Origin: Diphasiastrum complanatum
Lineage: Eukaryota; Streptophyta; Lycopodiopsida; Lycopodiales; Lycopodiaceae
Length of the DNA: 41,725 bases
Direction of reading: 5' to 3'
NCBI GenBank assembly: GCA_029204225.1
Contig: MU835112.1
Coordinates: 1 to 41,725 of the forward strand
Positions 31,561 to 41,197 of the stretch are shown piece after piece. The notes under the pieces are model-generated. The model saw nothing but the letters and a program-made list of their open reading frames with translations, ran no database searches and was not told the DNA's origin. The translations under genes were made by a program, and so were the position numbers. Each line of letters begins with the position of its first letter. The first letter of the stretch is position 1.

Positions 31561-32823
31561 TATAGCGCCTTAATGAGGCTTAATGAAAAGCTTATAGAGC
31601 AATTAGAACTTTTAAAAGTCAAGTTCAAGGTCTGACCAAAAAAGTTTCAGGCCCTCCCGTCGCTCAATTTGGCCTAACACAGCAAATCCGGTGGAATTCT
31701 CCAATGCGGGATCAACAGCTACCTTGCCCCTGCCAGTAGTAGTAGTAATGGTATGGGTTGCCTCTTGATGCACTTTCTCCTCGCGATACGGTGATCACTC
31801 TGTCTGATAGAAGTTGTACTTGCAGGGTACAATCCTTTTCTACCCTTAATTTGGAGGGATTTGGCTTTTGGACGACCTTTAACAGGTTAAGGTCCAAAAG
31901 TTAAGGATTTTTGAAAAAAAAATACATTATTTCTTCACCTTGAGGTAAATCCCTCTTTATAACGAATTTGAACTTCAGGGCCTCTTTCAGTTTGAAAGTT
32001 TATTATGAAGTTGAATGGCATATTGCACTTCGGACCCCTTCAGATGAAGTGTGCAAATTTGCCTTGAGGATTCCATGGCTCTCTCCCTTTCTACGGGCGA
32101 GATCGACCTGTCAACAACCTTAGATTTGCTCTTGCAGGGATCCAACGACTTGAAAATGATGGGCGCGCTAACACGCTATCCTGGAAGCGCAAAGCATCTT
32201 TTCACACATAGGTGAGATCTATCTTGGGTGCGCGCGAGGCTGATCCATGGCCATCTCTTCTTCTTCCTTGTTCACGCTGTTTTCAGCTTTGGCTGCCCAA
32301 TTTAGCTATCAATCAAACTCATTATTGGCTCCACGACCAGCCACGGCCATTGACAGACCAGATTGCCCTGCTAGGGCGCCTCTCTGTAGCTATTTACAGG
32401 TACAAAATCTGTTTAGAATTAAGAGAGATCTTCAATTTTTGTAGAGAAAAACCCTAGCTCAAGATTTTTGCAGCTTCCTTGAATGATTCCATACAAATCT
32501 CTGATATTCTGAGATAGAATTGGAGTCACTGTAGGTCGTGCTACTACTGACACTCAACTGATTCAAACAGTTTGAAAAACGGCTTGGTAACGAGTATAAA
32601 CAAGCCAATTTCTTCCAAAAAAACCCGTTCTTCACAAGAAAGCTCAACCTACAACCGCTTCACACCTCTACAAGCTTAACTTTGATGAGAACACAGAGAA
32701 TTTGATCCTACTCAATCAAATTTTTCTCTCTTATCAACCGAGTTGAATTATTGTCAGGTCAATCAGAGCTGTGTCTTCGAATTCTCCGGCTTCGAGCTAA
32801 CATCGGATTGCTCCACTCCGAAG
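31561..32823 (-). other. Leader region between LTR and gag
   Basis: About 1.26 kb without a convincing gene, somewhat GC-richer around 32080-32400. It lies between the primer site at 32824 and gag, so it is the long leader of the same minus-strand element, or includes a captured segment. Confidence 0.45.
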
Positions 32824-32834
32824 CATTAATACCA
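32824..32834 (-). promoter_or_regulatory. Degenerate primer-binding site
   Basis: Minus strand TGGTATTAATGC after CTTGACA. It looks like TGGTATCAGAGC with mutations. Confidence 0.6.
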
Positions 32835-33139
32835 TGTCAAGGATCTTACTAAAAGTATAGTTAGCTATTTTCCAAGCAATCAACAGTCACATAGATAATC
32901 TATCTCTCAACCTCACAAAAAGACTAACAGCTACATATATACAGTCTTATTTTGGGGGTACCGTTGCATGGTGTTCATATACACATTATGGGACAAGTGT
33001 CCTGACTCTACTGAGTATGTACCGTCAAACTAGCACACATGCGAACTGTTAGATAAGCAGTAAAAATCACACAGCTAAAACATTAAATAGTCATGGAACT
33101 GTAAGAGAAACTCGGGCTTACTTATTTTAATAGTTTGAA
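32835..33139 (-). repeat. Probable 5' LTR of the third minus-strand Copia element
   Basis: Plus strand starts TGTCAAGGATC beside the primer site. A TATA-like TATATATG (minus strand) is near 32935. The right end is not certain; TTTGAACA near 33139 is a candidate. Confidence 0.5.
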
Positions 33140-34206
33140 CACGATCTTGGCTGAGAACCTTCACCACTATCCTTTTGGTGATAGCTAACCTTCGCCAACT
33201 TGTAGGGAGGTTCTAAATGATGACTAGAGGGTTGGCGAGGGTTAGGTGAGAGTTCATCTTGGCAAGGGTAATTTGACTCTTTTGAGGGCTAGGGACCTTC
33301 GTCCGAGGACGTACAATAAACAGTAACCTTCACCTACTTAATTGAGACTTTAGAACAATATTTTGCAACTATTATGAGCTCGGTGAAGGTTGATGATGCA
33401 TAGGCAAGAGTTTGGAGAGGCTGGACTAAAATTTTTCTCTAAGATTTGAGAACCTTTGCTTGACCATGTATTCATTGTATTAACCTTCGCCAAGCTATCT
33501 GATGCTAAAAAACATGGAAAAGGTAGTTATTGGCAAACAAGCGAAGGTTGGCAACAAGGACTTTTTTCAGAATTTGATGTTAGCGAGTGTTGTTCTTGAC
33601 TCTTTCTATTTTATGTATCTCTGAACTTTTGCTTAAGGTTGTACACTCCTAACTAACCTTCACCAACTTCAATAATGTCTTTTCAAGTCATAATAAATCT
33701 GGGCGAGGGTTCTTTGGAGAGATTGAGCAAAATTGAAGTTCTAGACTTTTTTAACAAAGGATTTTTAATTTTTTTGGTTAATTTTTGGCAATTTTGACAA
33801 AATTGATTTTGACAAAATTGATGGGAATTAACTTCGCCCAAACTACATTAGGATGTGCTCATGTGGCAGAATGTACTGCCAGTCACTGAGGGTTAGTTTG
33901 AATAGAGCAAGAAAATATCAGGTTTGGTAGTTGTTTTTTAGCTCTTCTTCTGGATAGATTGCCAAAACTACATGTATTTTATGAAATTTCTGGTTTTTTA
34001 AGATCTATGAAAGGGATATGGAACTTGGATCTGAAGTTCTCCACCTCTCAATCTCTCTCCACATATGGTACAAACAAAAATCAGGTAAAAGACAAATCTA
34101 ACCACTAATCCATGCTACTCTACCCAACACGCCTTCATTCCACAAACAAAAATGACAAATACAAGAAGAATGCATGCAAGCTAACAAAGCAAGATATTGC
34201 TAATCT
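33140..34206. other. Spacer with second ACCTTCGCC-type motif cluster
   Basis: No gene. Between about 33150 and 33840 there are a dozen or so degenerate copies of AACCTTCGCC or its complement GGCGAAGGTT (for example CTAACCTTCGCCAAC near 33186, TTAACCTTCGCCAAG near 33480, AGCGAAGGTTGG near 33540), in both orientations, like 3770-4060. From 33900 on nothing is recognised. By the primer site at 34207 this should be the 5' leader of a minus-strand Gypsy element. Confidence 0.5.
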
Positions 34207-34226
34207 ATTCCTTGGCAACGACACCA
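34207..34226 (-). promoter_or_regulatory. Athila/Tat-like primer-binding site
   Basis: Minus strand TTTTTGGTGTCGTTGCCAAG resembles the TTTTTGGCGCCGTTGCC signature that follows the 5' LTR of plant Athila/Tat Gypsy elements. It lies a few bases beyond an LTR end reading CCGCTGCA. Confidence 0.65.
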
Positions 34227-34232
34227 AAAATT

Positions 34233-34527
34233 TGCAGCGGCCTAAGTCACTTGTCATGCATAGAGTTTGTTCCCCAAGGAATAGTGCATCTCTTGTGAAG
34301 TTAGCTTACAAACCTCCCCTCTCCTAGTTAACCACACCTAGATTAATTAATCAAGCAAACACAAATAGGCAAGGGAGGTCTCTTACATATTCTCCTCTCT
34401 CTCCTCTCCAAAGACACAAGAATATAGCAAAAACAACTATATAGAAACAAAAAGAAAAAGCAAAGCAAGAGAAAACAGAGAGAAGAGAGAGTGAGATGCA
34501 ATGATGTTCTCTTCATGTTGGAATTAG
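34233..34527 (-). repeat. 5' LTR of a minus-strand Gypsy element (end uncertain)
   Basis: Plus strand starts TGCAGCGG after the primer site. It contains a CT-rich block near 34388-34410 and an A/AG-rich stretch to 34490. The outer end is not identified and is set at the start of the next reading frame. Confidence 0.4.
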
Positions 34528-35306
34528 GACATTGTAAATGCAAATGGGCAAGGAGCGGAGCTTTTTGAGCCAACTATAGATTGGAGAGCTAATGGAGATC
34601 ACACGTTTATGTGTGATGGTGGCAAACACTATGGTGAGTGGTTTGCAAGTGATCTAGACACTGATGGCAAGGACTTCACAGTGTATTCTTTGAGAGTACA
34701 GGTTTGGCAATACAACAGGGCCAATTTTGGCATTGACATTAATGGAGTGATGACTACCATCAGGGGCACAAATGAGCTATCTACTAGGTATTATACATTT
34801 GGCTATTGCAAGAGTTTAGGCTTGGCACGAGTGTTGGAACCTATTTGGTTCAAATTCTCTAGTGGGATGATTAGGAGAAAGCCTAGAGGAAGTCACTTGG
34901 AGCCATATACTTCAGTATGATCAGTTTGAAAGACATCGGTCTTATTATCTCGTGAGCGGCGACTCGGGGATGAGCTTGCATTCGCATGATGTTAGGAGGC
35001 ACATAACCAGGGAGAAATCAAGCATATGCTAGGAGCTAGGAGTGGTAGGTGATGCTTTGGTGATCGGCTTGGATAATAGGATGGTAACCATGATTGGAGA
35101 CATTAGGTGAGCTTATTGTCTGGATGACGATTCCATTGAGGTGCATGATAATTTGTGGGTCAAACTTGGTGGTTTATTGGTGTGCTTGAGTATGAGTCAA
35201 GTACAAAGTAGTAGGACATGCATAACATCTTATGGATACTTCAAACGTTGCTACAGATTATTGTTTTTCACTCTTATCACATTTCAGCTTAAGGGAGAGG
35301 ATTAGA
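34528..35306 (+). pseudogene. Unidentified decayed reading frame ahead of a polypurine tract
   Basis: About 260 codons that look protein-coding. Frame 1 is open from 34528 to 34917 (NGDHTFMCDGGKHYGEWF, ASDLDTDGKDFTVYSLRVQ, NFGIDINGVMTTIRGTNEL). Around 34910 the reading slips to frame 2 (YDQFERHRSYYLVSGDSGM), which continues to 35306 with stops near 35030 and 35107 (GDALVIGLDNRMVTMIGDI, LDDDSIEVHDNLWVKLGGL). I do not recognise the family; there are no catalytic motifs I can name. It ends exactly at a polypurine tract (CTTAAGGGAGAGGAT), so it is probably the 3'-most gene of a plus-strand LTR element. A captured host exon is possible: 34526 is preceded by TTAG. Confidence 0.45.
35287..35301 (+). 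promoter_or_regulatory. Polypurine-tract-like sequence
   Basis: CTTAAGGGAGAGGAT, of the kind that precedes Copia 3' LTRs; compare TTCAAGGGAGAG before the Copia-4 3' LTR. Confidence 0.5.
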
Positions 35307-35819
35307 AATTAGTTTGTAACTTATTTACATTTTGTAAAAGGTCTAAATGTGATATTGTATTTATTGTATAGTTAAAATAGATTTACTATTTATCTAGTCT
35401 ACTATGTCTTCAATAGTGATCGAAAAGTGACCCATTATTGACATATCAATTGAGAGTACTTGTTCCATAGCTGGCTACATGGATTAGTCGAGTAGCAACA
35501 CGCACGTAGAAAAATTGGTTGTATATTGTGTATTTACAATATTTCCTATACTCGTGGGCATGTTTCAAGTTTATCGATCAAATTTGGTCATACTAGGTCC
35601 AATTCTAGTTTGGAAGGTGGCGGGCCAGTTTTAGGAAACCTATCAAGAACATGCAATTTGTGTGTTCCCTATATGTACAATTTTCTTTGTAATACAATTA
35701 ACTTTTGTTTTGCGGGTTGTGATTTGCGTTAATTTTTTTTTAGTGCCCTTTTGGCCAAGTTCTACCTTGGCCTTCTTGTTGAGTCCTTCACTCTTTTTTT
35801 TATTATTATTTTATCACAC
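35307..35819 (+). other. AT-rich sequence, possibly a 3' LTR cut by Copia-4
   Basis: Follows the polypurine-like tract and contains AT-rich, non-coding sequence with TTTGTAATACAATTAAC near 35688, a plant-like 3' end signal. No second LTR copy is in the window, so this remains a guess. Confidence 0.3.
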
Positions 35820-35824
35820 ATTTT
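35820..35824. repeat. Target-site duplication ATTTT, left copy
   Basis: ATTTT before AGTTAGAATTG; the same five bases follow the 3' LTR at 41193-41197. Confidence 0.8.
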
Positions 35825-36099
35825 AGTTAGAATTGAAGTAGAATCACTGTGTTACTGTACTGTGGATCCTATCAGTGGATAAGAATCAGTTGGCCTCGCC
35901 ACGAGGCGAGTCGACGGGACACGCGTCCCATCAATGGCAACCTGGGCCATGCATGGATTGCTTGAGTGAAGAACTATATGTGCAGTGTGTTTTCATTTTG
36001 AGAAATATAGTTGCTATGTGAGCTTGCTGTGGAGAGTGTTTTTTTGTCAGTGTTACTGTGTAGCATGATTTGTGTTCCTGTTCAAAGCAAATTGTAAGT
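35825..36099 (+). repeat. Copia-4 5' LTR (275 bp)
   Basis: Starts AGTTAGAATTG and ends AAATTGTAAGT. Same length as the 3' LTR; I count about 20 substitutions and no indels (about 7 percent), nearly all transitions. Confidence 0.92.
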
Positions 36100-36112
36100 T
36101 GGTATCAGAGCC
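36100..36112 (+). promoter_or_regulatory. Copia-4 primer-binding site
   Basis: TGGTATCAGAGCC, a perfect plant initiator tRNA-Met site directly after the LTR. Confidence 0.95.
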
Positions 36113-37369
36113 ATACAGGGAGTGTACACAATACAGTGTCGCCATTGAAGAGAGCTTCGGGAGAACAATAGTCTTTTGAGAGTTCGGGGTTTACGACGGG
36201 TTGGAGATAGAAAGTGAAGCATTGGTGTACAACTTCTAACATATAGAAGCTTGTTAAGCTTGAGACAATGTGAGATTTTAGTTACAGGACTTGTCAGCTG
36301 CATCTAAAGAGCGAAATTCTGAAAATTCCGTAAAGAGACCGCTTGGCATTTGTAGTCGGTGTGCATCCAAACGGACACCAATTTGCGAAGCAATTGAAGC
36401 AATGGATTCCCAGAAGTAGGGCGACCTCAGAACAAGAGACCTTGCATGTTGAAGAACTATACAAAGGTTGCTAAGTGCCAAGAAGGTAGCAGAAATCCTG
36501 GCCTAGGATTTTGTGGCAAAAAGCAGTGGTTCTTGAGCCGTAGGAGAGTATTTTGCAAGAAGTAAAAGGCTGCAGTTAGGCGCCCTAGCAGCATGAACTA
36601 GCAGTACCGTAGAGGGCCATGTGGAGGAGAGGGCACAGTGAATGTGGAGCAAGGCGGCCATCTCCAAACCCCCATAGCCAAAGGAGAGGAAGCTCATGGA
36701 GGAGTTCGGGCACCCAGTTAAGGCAAGAGCTTAGTGTCATTTGGTGTCTAGCGACTGCAGGATGAGCCATCGATGCACAGGAGAAGGCAAGACCTTTGGA
36801 TTTGAACTCACCTCGATCAACGATGGAAATCGCTTTCAATAAGGGCCGTCAGATGGAGATGAACCACTGGATGGGCTTTGAAAGGGTCCGAAGGGTATGA
36901 AGTGCATCTGGCCATGCAACTTCATTAGAAATTTTCAAGTTGAAATTGGAGTTGGGTTTCAAGTTTATGAAAGGTGAAGTTTCTTCACTCTTAAGACACA
37001 ATTCAAAAACTAGCAAAATCCTTTTTTTGGGTCCTTTGTCCATTTTGACCCAAATGAAAGACTACAACCTCCAAACAAAGGGCACCCAGACTGTACCTGC
37101 AAGTATGATACCGCAAAATAGAGTGATTGTAGCGGAGAAAGTGTTTGGAGCATGCCAAAAGTGATTTCACCATTCCATTGGACACGTAGTTGGGAGTTGG
37201 TGACAAAGTGTATTTCGGAAGGTGACGCCGATTTGGCTTTTAATTTGGTGGAAAAGCAGTGGGTGGCCTGGTAAGGAAAAAATAGCAGGTCATTATTTTC
37301 AACTTCTGACATCACAGTTGGCCTCGACATACAATTTATAGCCTACGGTTGAAGTTTCAGACAGTTTTG
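36113..37369 (+). other. Leader and unrecognised segment in place of gag core
   Basis: 1.26 kb between primer site and zinc knuckle. No frame shows the gag core (NYxxWK, WDxL, LxSLP-type words). Small frames of 60-106 codons on both strands are not recognised. GC content is higher than in the rest of the element. Either gag is eroded beyond recognition or the segment was replaced. Confidence 0.5.
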
Positions 37370-37560
37370 GGATGGCAAAGGCAAAGGCAAGGGCAAGAAG
37401 AAGTCTAAGCAGCAATTTACCAAGACTCAGGAGGATGAGGGATCTTCCAGCAAGAGCAAGAAGAAGGGCAAATGCTTCCATTGCGGCAAAAAGGGCCATT
37501 GGAAGAGCGAATGTCGGAAATTCTTGGCGGAATTAGGTAAGGGAAAACCAAAGTAAGTAG
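37370..37560 (+). pseudogene. Copia-4 gag C-terminus with zinc knuckle
   Basis: A Lys/Gly-rich stretch (DGKGKGKGKKKSKQQFTKT) followed by CFHCGKKGHWKSEC at 37473-37514, a complete CX2CX4HX4C nucleic-acid-binding knuckle. A stop follows GKPK near 37555. Confidence 0.9.
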
Positions 37561-38040
37561 GTAACCTTGTCGATGAGGGTGAGATTGATGACTCTAGTAT
37601 CTTCATATCAGCATTGTCATCTAATCAAGATGATCAAGTGTGGTACATTGACTCAGGAGCCACAAGACATATGACAGGTAACAAGGATCGGTCAGTAGCT
37701 TAAAAGTGTTGGATAATCGAATGTCCATTTCACAAGAAAATGGGGACGTGTGCAAGATCAAGGGGATAGCACCGTTTCAATCCAACTACCTAACGACAAA
37801 TGCAGGATGATCAGGGAGGTACTTTACGTACCAAGTTTGAAGAAAAATCTATTTTCTGTTGGTGTCATTATTGATCAAAAGTTGAAAGTAGAATTTGCCC
37901 ATGATCATTGCTTTGTGAAGGATGTGAACCAAAAGTTCAAAGTCATTGCAGATGGTATAAGGGTGCTTAACACTAAATTATACAGGTTGAATGCTACAAT
38001 TAGGGGGCAACATGGACTTATCTTGTCCATTCCATCGCAA
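37561..38040 (+). pseudogene. Copia-4 aspartic protease
   Basis: VWYIDSGATRHMTGN carries the active site DSGAT at 37650-37664. A frameshift follows near 37700; the frame reopens at 37750 (STVSIQLPNDKCRMIREVL, PSLKKNLFSVG), the usual end of the protease domain. It cuts the Gag-Pol polyprotein in active relatives. Confidence 0.88.
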
Positions 38041-39000
38041 ACTGAACTGTGGCATAAAAGGCCTGGTCATTTGAACCTAGGAAGCCTCAGTTTGATGAGG
38101 AAACTGGAAATGGTGAGAGGATTTTCTATGATAAAATACCACTTGAAGTTGATGTGCGAATCATGTTTGTATGGGAAGCAACATCGAGAGAAGTTCAATA
38201 AAGGTGGAGTTGCAAGGGCAAAGAACATCCTGGATTTGATCCACACAGACCTGTGCGGGCCTATGAGGACTAAGTCCTTAGGTAAAGCTATTTTATGGAT
38301 TTCATTGATGATATGTCACGTAAGATGTGGATTTACTTCTTGAAGAAGAAATCGGATGCGTTTGACACTTTCAAGAGCTTCAAAGCGTTGGTCGAAAATC
38401 AGACAAGTAGGAAGATCAAAGTTTTAAGATCAGATAGTGGAGGTGAGTATAAATCTAACGACTTCAATGATCTGTGTGATCAATGTGGGATCAAAAGACA
38501 ATTTACACAAGCTCATAGTCCTGCACTCAATGGTGTGGCTGAGCACAAGAATCGTACGATTTGGAAAGTGTCAGATCTATGCTAGCTGAGATGAAACCGA
38601 AAGGATTTTTGGTCAGAAGCATGCAGCATGACAATCTATCTTCAAAGTAGAAGTCCTAGCATTGCCATACCAAAGATAACACCTGAGGAGGCATTCACAA
38701 AGAAGAAGCCAAAGGTAAACCACTTGCGAATCTTTGGATGTAAAGCCTTTGTACACATTCCTAAGGAAGAGAGACATAAGCTTGATGTGAATGCTATCAA
38801 GTGTATATTCCTAGGATATGATGATCATGTGAAGGGCTATAGATGTTTTGATCCAGTTGAGAACAAAACACATCTCAGCCATGACGTTATCTTTGATGAC
38901 TCTAAGATGTATGAAGACGAGGATGCTGAGAAGACGAACACATCCAGTGGGAAAGATGGTACATTGAGGATACCTCTTGATGATGATCCATTTATTGACT
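38041..39000 (+). pseudogene. Copia-4 integrase
   Basis: Zinc site: ELWHKRPGHLNLGSL and CESCLYGKQHREKF. Core: LDLIHTDLCGPM (first Asp), a frame change at about 38290, YFMDFIDDMSRKMWIYFLK-like sequence, KIKVLRSDSGGEY (second Asp), and HSPALNGVAEHKNRTI (Glu). A frameshift near 38580 precedes MTIYLQSRSPSIAIPKITP, KPKVNHLRIFGCKAFVHIP and CIFLGYDDHVKGYR, the C-terminal domain. The catalytic D, D and E are all present, only the frame is broken. Confidence 0.9.
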
Positions 39001-40370
39001 TTCCAAGTGATGGACACGAGGATACACCTCAAGATACTACTACTCAACCTCAAGAGACAGGTTGGAGAGGTAGAGACAAACCCTTTGGTGCAAGAAGGAT
39101 TGAAGTTGTAGGTGATAAATGCAAGGAGAAAGATGTACCGTGGGATACATTTTCACCACGAAGCTGATCACCTGATAGGAAACTCCCTAAGTGGTTGAGA
39201 GATTGTTGGAGAGCCACGACATGGACTTTCCGAGATCATCTAGCCAAGGAGAGCTACGAAGATCAATAAGAGAGAAGAAACAACCTGAAAGGTATGAAAC
39301 AAATCATGCTCTCTTATCTAGCATTATTCAAAGCAAAGAACCTTTGACTTATGTTGAAGCGAAGGATGATGACATTTGGGTCAAGGCCATGGGAGAGGAG
39401 ATGGAGTCAATTGTTAAGCATAACACATGGGACTTAGTGGAACCACCAGTTGGCAAGAAATCCATTGGTTGTAAATGGGTATACAGGACTAGAGGTACCA
39501 TGCAGATGGAAGTATAGCAAAGCACAAAGCTAGATTGGTGATCAATTTGCACAAAGTAAAGGGATCGACTATGAGGAGACCTTTGGGCCAGTATAAGTGG
39601 AATACTCTACATCTACTTGTTGCTTTAGCTTCACATTTTGGTTGGCCTTTGCATCACATGGATGTAAAATCTGCTTTTCTAAATGGTAAGTTAGAAGAAG
39701 AGGTGTTCATGAATCAACTTGAAGGCTTTGCAGTGACAGACATGAGAATAAGGTATGTCGCTTGAAGAAAGCACTTTATGGTCTTAAACAGGCACCACGT
39801 GAATGGTTCAGTAGGATGGATGCCTACTTTTTTTTTAAGGAGATGGTGAGAACACATTTCGATCCAAATCTTTATGTCTTGTGCTTTGATGGTATGGTTG
39901 CTTTTGATTGCTCTTTATGTTGATGACTTGATTATCATGGGAAATAATCAAGAGATGATAGACATGATCAAGAAAGACCTCGTAGAACAATTCGAGATGA
40001 AAGATCTCAGCCTAATGCATTCTTGCCTTGGAGTGGAGGTGTGGCAAAAAGGACACAAAGTGGGTTTAACACAGGTGAAGTATGTCAGAGAGTTGATGCA
40101 CAGGTTCAGGTTGCAGGATTGCAAGCCAGTGAACACTCCTATTGAACTAGGTAAAAAGCTTTCTAAGCTTGATGAGTCACAGCCATTTGATGCTACATTG
40201 TATAGGCAGTTAGTAGGGAGCTTGATTTACCTGAGACCAGATATATGCTATGTTGTTGGTATTGTAAGTCAGTTTATTGCAGCACCTACGGAAACACATT
40301 GGAAGGCAGCTAAGCGCATTTTGCGTTATGTCAAAGGCACTTCAGATTATGGCTTGGTTTACAAGAAGCA
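39001..40370 (+). pseudogene. Copia-4 reverse transcriptase
   Basis: Starts with REKKQPERYETNHALLSSI, VEAKDDDIWVKAMGEEMES and NTWDLVEPPVGKKSIGCKWVY. Frame changes near 39510 and 39590 interrupt the RLVxKGFxQxxGIDYEETF region; HHMDVKSAFLNGKLEEEVF follows (first Asp). A stop is at 39762-39764, then KKALYGLKQAPREWF in another frame. The long frame 39874-40704 has YVDD at 39916-39927, LGVEVWQKGHKVGLTQVKYV and SLIYLRPDICYVVG, which lacks about three residues before RPDIC. Confidence 0.9.
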
Positions 40371-40848
40371 TGAGGTTTTACCTGACTTATGTGGCTATGT
40401 GGATCCGGATTGGGGAGGTGACTATGATGATCATAGATTCACCACAGGGTATGTATTACAGCTTTGTGGCAGTTGTTTTTTCTGGTCTAGTAAAAAGCAA
40501 AGTACAGTTGCTTTATCCACCATAGAAGCAGAGTATAAGGCAATGTGTGGTGCGGCACATGAAGCTATATGGTTGAGGCAAATCTTGGATGAAGTTGGCA
40601 TGAAACATGAAAATCCCACAACTATACATAGCGACAGTGAGAGTGGCATTCAGCTAGCAAAGAATCCAGTGTTCCATGTGAGAACCAAACACATTCAGAT
40701 TTAGTATCACTTTATATGTGAGAGGCTGTTGAGTCATGAAATTCATGTTGTTCATTGTAGTATGGAAGAACAACTAGCTGATATTTTCACTAAGCCACTT
40801 GTTAGAGAAAAGTTTGATAAATTTAGATCAAAGACTTTTTGTACTTAA
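40371..40848 (+). pseudogene. Copia-4 RNase H
   Basis: LCGYVDPDWGGDYDDHRFTTGYV (Asp; usual TDADW reads VDPDW), FFWSSKKQSTVALSTIEAEYKAM (Glu), TIHSDSESGIQLAKNPVFH (Asp) and VRTKHIQI, then a TAG where YHF continues. After it the frame goes on through HVVHCSMEEQLADIFTKPL to a TAA at 40846-40848, so only one stop breaks this domain. Confidence 0.9.
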
Positions 40849-40904
40849 AGTTTGTTGACTTTAAAGCTATGTATATGATTGTATAAAAAAAAAGGTAGAC
40901 TTTA

Positions 40905-40917
40905 CTTCAAGGGAGAG
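40905..40917 (+). promoter_or_regulatory. Copia-4 polypurine tract
   Basis: TTCAAGGGAGAG directly before the LTR start AGTTAGAATT. Confidence 0.85.
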
Positions 40918-41192
40918 AGTTAGAATTAAAGTAGAATCATTGTGTTACTGTACTGTGGATCCTATCAGTGGATAAGGATTAGTTGGCCTTGCCACGAGGT
41001 GAGTCGATGGGACATGCATCCCGTCAATGGGAACCTGGGCCATGCATGGGTTGCCTGAGTGAAGAACTATATGTACAGTGTATTTCCATTTTGAGAAATA
41101 CAGTTGCTATGTGAGCTTGCTGTGGAGAGTGTTTTTTTGTCAGTGTTACTGTGTAGCATGATCTGTGTTCCTGTTCGAAGCAAATTCTAAGT
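40918..41192 (+). repeat. Copia-4 3' LTR (275 bp)
   Basis: Starts AGTTAGAATTAAAG after the polypurine tract and ends AAATTCTAAGT before ATTTT. Its inner terminal repeats TTAGAATT and AATTCTAA are perfectly inverted. Confidence 0.92.
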
Positions 41193-41197
41193 ATTTT
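41193..41197. repeat. Target-site duplication ATTTT, right copy
   Basis: Equals 35820-35824 and directly follows the 3' LTR. Confidence 0.8.

Larger units (their letters stand above)
35825..41192 (+). mobile_element. Copia-4: nearly full-length Ty1/Copia element (5368 bp)
   Basis: Plus-strand element with two 275-bp LTRs, an initiator tRNA-Met primer site (36100), zinc knuckle, protease, integrase, RT, RNase H and polypurine tract, flanked by TSD ATTTT. Frameshifts and stops break the polyprotein into pieces. The gag core domain is not recognisable between 36113 and 37370. The LTR ends are AG...GT instead of TG...CA. Confidence 0.92.

Noticed and set aside
32212-32457. 81-codon and 65-codon plus-strand frames (chloroplast-transit-like start)
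   Set aside because: They lie in the leader of a minus-strand Copia element, overlap in two frames and lead nowhere.
34609-34920. Reading 34609-34920 as a complete small gene
   Set aside because: The same protein-like sequence starts before the ATG (from 34528) and continues in another frame to 35306, so it is a piece of a longer broken gene.
36082-37330. Several 64-106-codon minus-strand frames within Copia-4
   Set aside because: No motif, overlapping one another in different frames; kept only as an unexplained segment.
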